NCBI RefSeq assembly: GCF_002939705.1
Contig: NZ_MDCB01000013.1
Span: 1 to 64,000, forward strand
Length of the DNA: 64,000 nt
From: Xanthomonas albilineans
GTDB taxonomy: Bacteria > Pseudomonadota > Gammaproteobacteria > Xanthomonadales > Xanthomonadaceae
Direction: 5' to 3'
Part shown: positions 63,283-64,000 of the stretch, piece after piece
Numbering within the stretch: the stretch's first letter is position 1
Layout: each line of letters begins with the position of its first letter
Position numbers and translations under genes: made by a program
The notes under the pieces: model-generated
Seen by the model: only the letters and a program-made list of their open reading frames with translations
Databases searched by the model: none
Told to the model about the DNA's origin: nothing

Positions 63283-64000
63283 ATGCATCCCTCTTCAATC
63301 CGCCTGCAAAGCCTGGCCCTGGCCGTCGCCGCAGCGCTGTCCGCACCAACTGCCGCCCTGGCGCAACAGGCCACACCTGCCACGACCGACACGACCCAGG
63401 CAAAAGGCGATGTGATCAGCCTCGACTCGGTATTCGTCACCGGGATCGCCACCGCCAAGAGCAAACTCAAATCCAGCGTCTCGGTCAGCACCGTCGGCGC
63501 CGAGGCGATCGAACAGTCCGCGCCGCGCAGCACCGCCGAGATCTTCCGCAACATCCCCGGCATCCGTTCCGAATCCAGCGGCGGCGAAGGCAACGCCAAC
63601 ATCGCCGTGCGCGGCCTGCCGGTCGCATCCGGCGGCGCCAAGTTCCTGCAACTGCAGGAGGACGGGCTACCGGTACTGGAATTCGGCGACATCACCTTCG
63701 GCAACGCCGATATCTTCCTGCGCTCGGACTACAGCCTGGAACGCATCGAAGCGATCCGTGGTGGTTCCGCCTCGACCTTCGCCAGTAACTCGCCCGGCGG
63801 CATCATCAATTTCATCAGCAAGACCGGCGACACCGCCGGCGGCAGCGTCGGCCTCACCCGCGGCCTCGGCGGCTACGACAACACACGCCTGGACTTCGAC
63901 TACGGCGCGCCGTTCGCCGAACACTGGCAATTCAACATCGGCGGCTTCTACCGCCGCGGCGACGGCGTGCGTGATGCCGGCTACACCACCGACAAGGGCG
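63283..64000 (+). CDS. TonB-dependent outer-membrane receptor, SuxA-like, N-terminal part
   Basis: The 239 visible residues include a signal peptide (MHPSSIRLQSLALAVAAALS, cleavage after ALAQQ) and a plug domain: KSKLKSSVSVSTVGAEAIEQ, TAEIFRNIPGIRSESSGG, NIAVRGLPVASGG, LERIEAIRGGSASTFASNSP and GGIINFISKTG. It continues past the right edge. The ATG at 63283 has GGAG 8 bases upstream. Its place opposite the symporter and LacI genes suggests outer-membrane uptake of the same sugar. I do not see a clear TonB box. Confidence 0.93.
   Translation, partial: MHPSSIRLQSLALAVAAALSAPTAALAQQATPATTDTTQAKGDVISLDSVFVTGIATAKSKLKSSVSVSTVGAEAIEQSAPRSTAEIFRNIPGIRSESSGGEGNANIAVRGLPVASGGAKFLQLQEDGLPVLEFGDITFGNADIFLRSDYSLERIEAIRGGSASTFASNSPGGIINFISKTGDTAGGSVGLTRGLGGYDNTRLDFDYGAPFAEHWQFNIGGFYRRGDGVRDAGYTTDKG

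Overview
The window is GC-rich chromosomal DNA from a gammaproteobacterium, most likely a Xanthomonas. The combination pointing there is a PPi-dependent phosphofructokinase next to a membrane H+-pyrophosphatase, an ilvC-ilvG-ilvM-ilvA-leuA-leuC-leuD-leuB operon, a TolC next to a PCMT-like methyltransferase and WaaA, and a LacI / sugar symporter / TonB receptor locus resembling the sux genes. The large NRPS and the CRISPR I-C-like remnant would fit the X. albilineans / X. sacchari / X. translucens side of the genus, but this is inference and species is not proven.

Layout. 1-9446 (minus): the first three condensation-adenylation units of a non-ribosomal peptide synthetase that runs off the left edge. 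Its adenylation domains look chimeric: AT-richer specificity cores sit between nearly identical flanks. 9447-10433: non-coding or decayed DNA. 10434-13960 (minus): a chagasin-like secreted inhibitor, a LON-domain protein, mpl and adk. 14101-19595: a pyrophosphate-centred block (pfp, hppA, ppa) with two secreted hypothetical proteins. 19754-20869: an HDOD protein with a dead receiver domain. 20870-21373: a gap holding a CRISPR-like remnant fused to part of a MITE. 21374-23463: thiC under a TPP riboswitch. 23683-25533: a soluble chemoreceptor-like protein.

25941-35462: the branched-chain amino-acid operon. It starts with a promoter, a Leu/Val/Ile-rich leader peptide and a terminator/antiterminator (attenuation), then ilvC, ilvG, ilvM, ilvA, leuA, leuC, a small secreted-peptide ORF, leuD and leuB, and ends at a strong hairpin. 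35497-39482: a large sensor diguanylate cyclase and a divergent TetR regulator. 39618-46814: envelope genes (PCMT-like, tolC, waaA, an LpxL-type acyltransferase, an O-antigen ligase-like protein, a glycosyltransferase, a zinc-ribbon protein). 46927-47910: a small XRE regulator and a badly decayed exporter-ATPase remnant. 48075-57185: C4-dicarboxylate and anion metabolism (maeB, dctA with a MITE at its stop codon, an OprP-like porin, a DctB-like hybrid kinase and a LuxR-type response regulator). 57267-60380: a second sensor diguanylate cyclase. 60569-64000: a LacI regulator, a sucrose-type symporter and a TonB-dependent receptor, with two matching operators in the divergent promoter region; the receptor runs off the right edge.

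How the parts work together. pfp, hppA and ppa tie glycolysis to pyrophosphate turnover and proton pumping. The ilv-leu operon is probably tuned by leader-peptide translation. DctA, the adjacent kinase/regulator pair and malic enzyme suggest a dicarboxylate uptake and use module. The right-edge locus looks like an outer-plus-inner-membrane sugar uptake system controlled by its own LacI repressor. The most unusual observations are the mosaic NRPS, the ilv attenuator with a possibly leaderless leader ORF, the MITE whose target duplication is the dctA stop codon, and the CRISPR/MITE chimera upstream of thiC.
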